From positions 1 through 64,000 of the forward strand of contig JALCOL010000004.1 of assembly GCA_022649665.1 (NCBI GenBank): 64,000 nt of DNA. The letters are read 5' to 3'. The notes beneath the pieces are model-generated. The model saw nothing but the letters and a program-made list of their open reading frames with translations. It did no database searches and was not told where the DNA came from. This document shows positions 61,899 through 64,000 of the stretch, piece after piece. Position numbers and translations under genes: made by a program. The stretch comes from Enterococcaceae bacterium. GTDB lineage: Bacteria; Bacillota; Bacilli; Lactobacillales; Enterococcaceae. Position 1 is the first letter of the stretch. Each line of letters starts with the position of its first letter.

Positions 61899-62228
61899 AT
61901 GAAAAGGAGAAAGATCTTTTTAGCTATGCTGCTGCTGACGATCGCGGTTGTCAGTCTGCCGGCAGCAGTATTTGCCTCAGATGCGGCCTCGTTGCCGACA
62001 AGTACTTTTAAGATCACTATTTTAAAAGGCGACGATCCTCCGCGGCCGCCAGAACCGACACCGCCGAAGCCCTTCATCAATGAAAAAAAAGTTTTGACAT
62101 CCAGTAATCTGCCTGCCACAGGAGAAACTGCCACACCGTCAGCAGCAATGACCGGCTGGCTATGTATCTTGTTCTCAGCCAGCGGCTATGTTTTTCAACG
62201 GTGCCATAAAAAACGGGAGAGAAGATGA
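61899..62228 (+). CDS. short LPXTG-anchored surface protein
   Basis: A 109-residue precursor: signal peptide (KRRKIFLAMLLLTIAVVSLPAAVFA), a mature part of only about 40 residues with a Pro-rich stretch (DDPPRPPEPTPPKPF), the sortase motif LPATG (residues 71-75), a hydrophobic segment and a basic tail CHKKRERR. GAGGGAGGG fits ATG 61899. Small LPXTG proteins of this type are usual first members of WxL gene clusters. It lies 6 bases upstream of the DUF916 gene. Confidence 0.88.
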   Translation: MKRRKIFLAMLLLTIAVVSLPAAVFASDAASLPTSTFKITILKGDDPPRPPEPTPPKPFINEKKVLTSSNLPATGETATPSAAMTGWLCILFSASGYVFQRCHKKRERR

Positions 62229-62234
62229 GCTTTT

Positions 62235-63269
62235 ATGTCAAAAAAACAAAAAATCTTCGGCATTTTTACGCTATTTCTTGTGATTTTCTTCACTTGTTTA
62301 AGCGGCAAAGCAGCTTCTGCAGCTGATAACAGTACGGTCGGCTTTCTAGTGACCCCAAAATACAGCGATACGCAGAAAAAAGAGAGCAGCTTCTTTGATT
62401 TGCTGGTTGCTCCCGGAAGCCAGCAGACGATCGGGGTCACCGTAACCAATACGAGTCAAGAGGCAGCTGCTTACCATCTGCAAGTCATTCAGGCGAGTAC
62501 CAATAAAAACGGGATCATCGATTATTCTGATCCAAAGGGACAATTTTCGGCATCGCGGCCGCTGGATTTAACGAAACAAGCTTCGTATGAAAAAGAGATC
62601 CAGCTGTCTCCTAATGAATCTAAATTAGTACCGATCCAGCTGGAGATCCCGGCAACGCCTTTCAAAGGCGAGGTGCTTGGCGGAGTGAATGTCACCAAAG
62701 AAATCCCAAAAAATAAAAAACAGCCGCAATTGGTCAATCAATACAGCTACGTGCTCGGACTTCGGTTGCGGGAAGGAGAAGAGAATGCTGAGCGTGCACT
62801 TTCAGCGGGCAAAGCAAAACCAGAAGTCAGTTTCGGGAAAACAGGGGTCTCGGTTGCGATCAGCAACGACCGCGCCAATGCGATGGGGCATTTGCAAGTC
62901 GACTCTACCCTAAAAAAAGATGGGCAAAAAATCACACAAGCGACATATAAGGAGCGCGAGATCGCGCCGAATTCCATTTATCCATATACGCTCAGCTGGG
63001 ATAAAAAAGATTATCAGCCGGGAAAGTATCAGCTGAACATCACGATCAAAGATGCGCAGGCTCATACGTGGACGTTCCAAAAAGCTTTTGTATTGTCAGC
63101 AGAAGAAGTGAAGAAGGTAAAAGAGCAAGCGATCCAGCCCCAGCCGCAAGCAGCACAAAACAATTGGATTTGGCTGATCATCGCGATCAGCGTGCTCATC
63201 ATTTTGGGGTTGATTTTGTATATTATCAAAATGAAAAGAGACAGCAGCGCGGGGAGAGAGTCCAAATGA
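62235..63269 (+). CDS. WxL-interacting protein (DUF916/DUF3324 family)
   Basis: A 344-residue membrane protein: signal peptide (IFGIFTLFLVIFFTCLSGKAASA), DUF916-type beta domain (about 30-150: VGFLVTPKYSDTQKKESSFFDLLVAPG, QQTIGVTVTNTSQEAAAY), a second domain (about 160-300), and a C-terminal membrane segment (WIWLIIAISVLIILGLILYII) with basic tail. Such proteins bind WxL proteins and peptidoglycan at the surface. Its stop overlaps the next start (ATGA). Confidence 0.9.
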   Translation: MSKKQKIFGIFTLFLVIFFTCLSGKAASAADNSTVGFLVTPKYSDTQKKESSFFDLLVAPGSQQTIGVTVTNTSQEAAAYHLQVIQASTNKNGIIDYSDPKGQFSASRPLDLTKQASYEKEIQLSPNESKLVPIQLEIPATPFKGEVLGGVNVTKEIPKNKKQPQLVNQYSYVLGLRLREGEENAERALSAGKAKPEVSFGKTGVSVAISNDRANAMGHLQVDSTLKKDGQKITQATYKEREIAPNSIYPYTLSWDKKDYQPGKYQLNITIKDAQAHTWTFQKAFVLSAEEVKKVKEQAIQPQPQAAQNNWIWLIIAISVLIILGLILYIIKMKRDSSAGRESK

Positions 63270-64000
63270 AAACATATTTTGGCTACCTTGGATTGGGCCT
63301 GCTTTTCTTAGCGGGTCTGCTCTTTTCAACCACGCGTGCCTTGGCGGAAGTGCCGTCAAGTGCGGAGAGTACCAGCTCTTTACCCGCCACAACCGAGTCG
63401 AGCGCTGCCGTTCAGCCGGCCGGTGCGCAGACGAACGCGGTCGAAGTGTCTAGTTGGCAAGAATTTGTAAGCGCTTATAATGATAAAAATGTAACGAACA
63501 TTAAAGTGACGAATGATATCAGAAATGATAATCGAGCGTTCATTCAGGCGCGTGCGAATTCGATCGATATCGATGGCGGAAACCATGTCTTCGATATGCA
63601 ATACGCATCTCTCGGGATCGTGCCGTTTAATACTGGTCCCCAGACGTTTTCGGTGCATGACGTCAGCAAAGTCATTTCGAAACAAGCAACCGTTCAAGGG
63701 TTCATTAGTAACGGTCTCGACTGGGCGATGGGAAATTCCGGCTGGACGATCAATGTCGCGAACGTCTCAAGCGATCCGGGGATGCGTACGCGGCTGGTTA
63801 CTTCACTCGGATCACAATTGAATTTATCGGGGAATATTACTTGGTATACGGCGAGTGAAATGGCGCAAGTCAGCGGCGTCAAGATCACTGACAACGCAAA
63901 CGTCACTAGCTTTAAAGCGAATTCTCCTGAAGATCGGTCCTTTTTCTGGTTTGCGGATACGACCGGACTGGGAGTGGGTTCCAGAGAGTTTGTTGTTAGC
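63266..64000 (+). CDS. surface protein of the WxL locus, N-terminal part
   Basis: The first 245 codons of a longer gene cut by the window edge, with no stop reached. Signal peptide YFGYLGLGLLFLAGLLFSTTRALA, then a Ser/Thr/Ala-rich linker (about 25-55), then a repetitive beta-strand region (VEVSSWQEFVSAYNDKNVTNIKVTNDI, IDIDGGNHVFDMQ) like the pectate-lyase-like N-terminal domains of large WxL adhesins. A WxL domain would be expected at the far end. The ATG overlaps the DUF916 stop. Confidence 0.8.
   Translation, partial: MKTYFGYLGLGLLFLAGLLFSTTRALAEVPSSAESTSSLPATTESSAAVQPAGAQTNAVEVSSWQEFVSAYNDKNVTNIKVTNDIRNDNRAFIQARANSIDIDGGNHVFDMQYASLGIVPFNTGPQTFSVHDVSKVISKQATVQGFISNGLDWAMGNSGWTINVANVSSDPGMRTRLVTSLGSQLNLSGNITWYTASEMAQVSGVKITDNANVTSFKANSPEDRSFFWFADTTGLGVGSREFVVS

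Noticed and set aside
61613-62134. 173-codon minus-strand open frame over the LPXTG gene
   Set aside because: Antisense to the signal-peptide/LPATG gene, which has a strong ribosome site and clear motifs.

Overview
The window comes from a low-GC Gram-positive of the order Lactobacillales, most likely an Enterococcus or close relative. Pointers are strong AAGGAGG ribosome sites, frequent TTG/GTG starts, a YlbF/YlbG/RsmD/CoaD/SepM/ComE block, a WxL-type surface-protein locus, and a PRD-SFCGS-DUF4312-DUF4311-DUF4310-DgaE-DgaF locus of the kind known from E. faecalis. Coding DNA is richer in G+C than usual for the genus, but no species is claimed. Coding coverage is dense, with one clear mobile element at the left edge.

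Layout. (1) 1-694: right end of an ISL3-family element beside a tRNA-Arg(CCG). (2) 974-6635: lower-glycolysis operon cggR-gap-pgk-tpiA-eno with a textbook CggR operator; no phosphoglycerate mutase gene is present. (3) 6692-11389: a lipoprotein, a small membrane protein, the yunD-yutD-yutF-membrane-protein operon and convergent pgpA. (4) 11512-14682: a small basic protein, a PD-(D/E)XK-like nuclease plus sce7725-family pair, and an Eis-type acetyltransferase. (5) 14981-22549: a catabolic operon with a PRD/EIIB activator, small PRD protein, SFCGS, DUF4312, DUF4311 and DUF4310 (putative unclassified transporter), amidohydrolase, DgaE-like lyase and DgaF-like aldolase. (6) 22680-30799: PurR-box-controlled guaC, divergent pdxK and MocR/PdxR-type regulator, nfrA-like reductase, mgtA-type P-ATPase, yktA, and an inositol-phosphatase-family gene.

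(7) 30836-42232: typA, ylaN, ftsW, pyc, a CAP-associated protein, ylbF, ylbG, rsmD, coaD and sepM. (8) 42298-47313: comEA-comEB-comEC, holA and convergent rpsT. (9) 47478-54073: PiT phosphate transporter with DUF47 partner, then a leftward group with a P1B-4 metal ATPase, uppP, a histidine phosphatase, an MBL hydrolase and a membrane protein. (10) 54243-61164: aminotransferase, DUF523, and ylxM-ffh-rpsP-khpA-(YitT)-rimM-trmD-rplS. (11) 61165-64000: a long AT-rich gap, then the start of a WxL surface locus (short LPATG protein, DUF916/WxLIP protein, truncated surface protein).

The least understood system is the 14981-22549 operon: its enzymes imply catabolism of an amino-sugar acid or related N-substituted compound through a 2-keto-3-deoxy-6-phosphogluconate-type intermediate, while the expected PTS permease is replaced by four conserved proteins of unknown mechanism. 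At the whole-sequence scale, GATC is strongly over-represented in coding DNA because codons before ATC (Ile) almost always take a G-ending synonym, and a family of related terminator hairpins recurs between operons.
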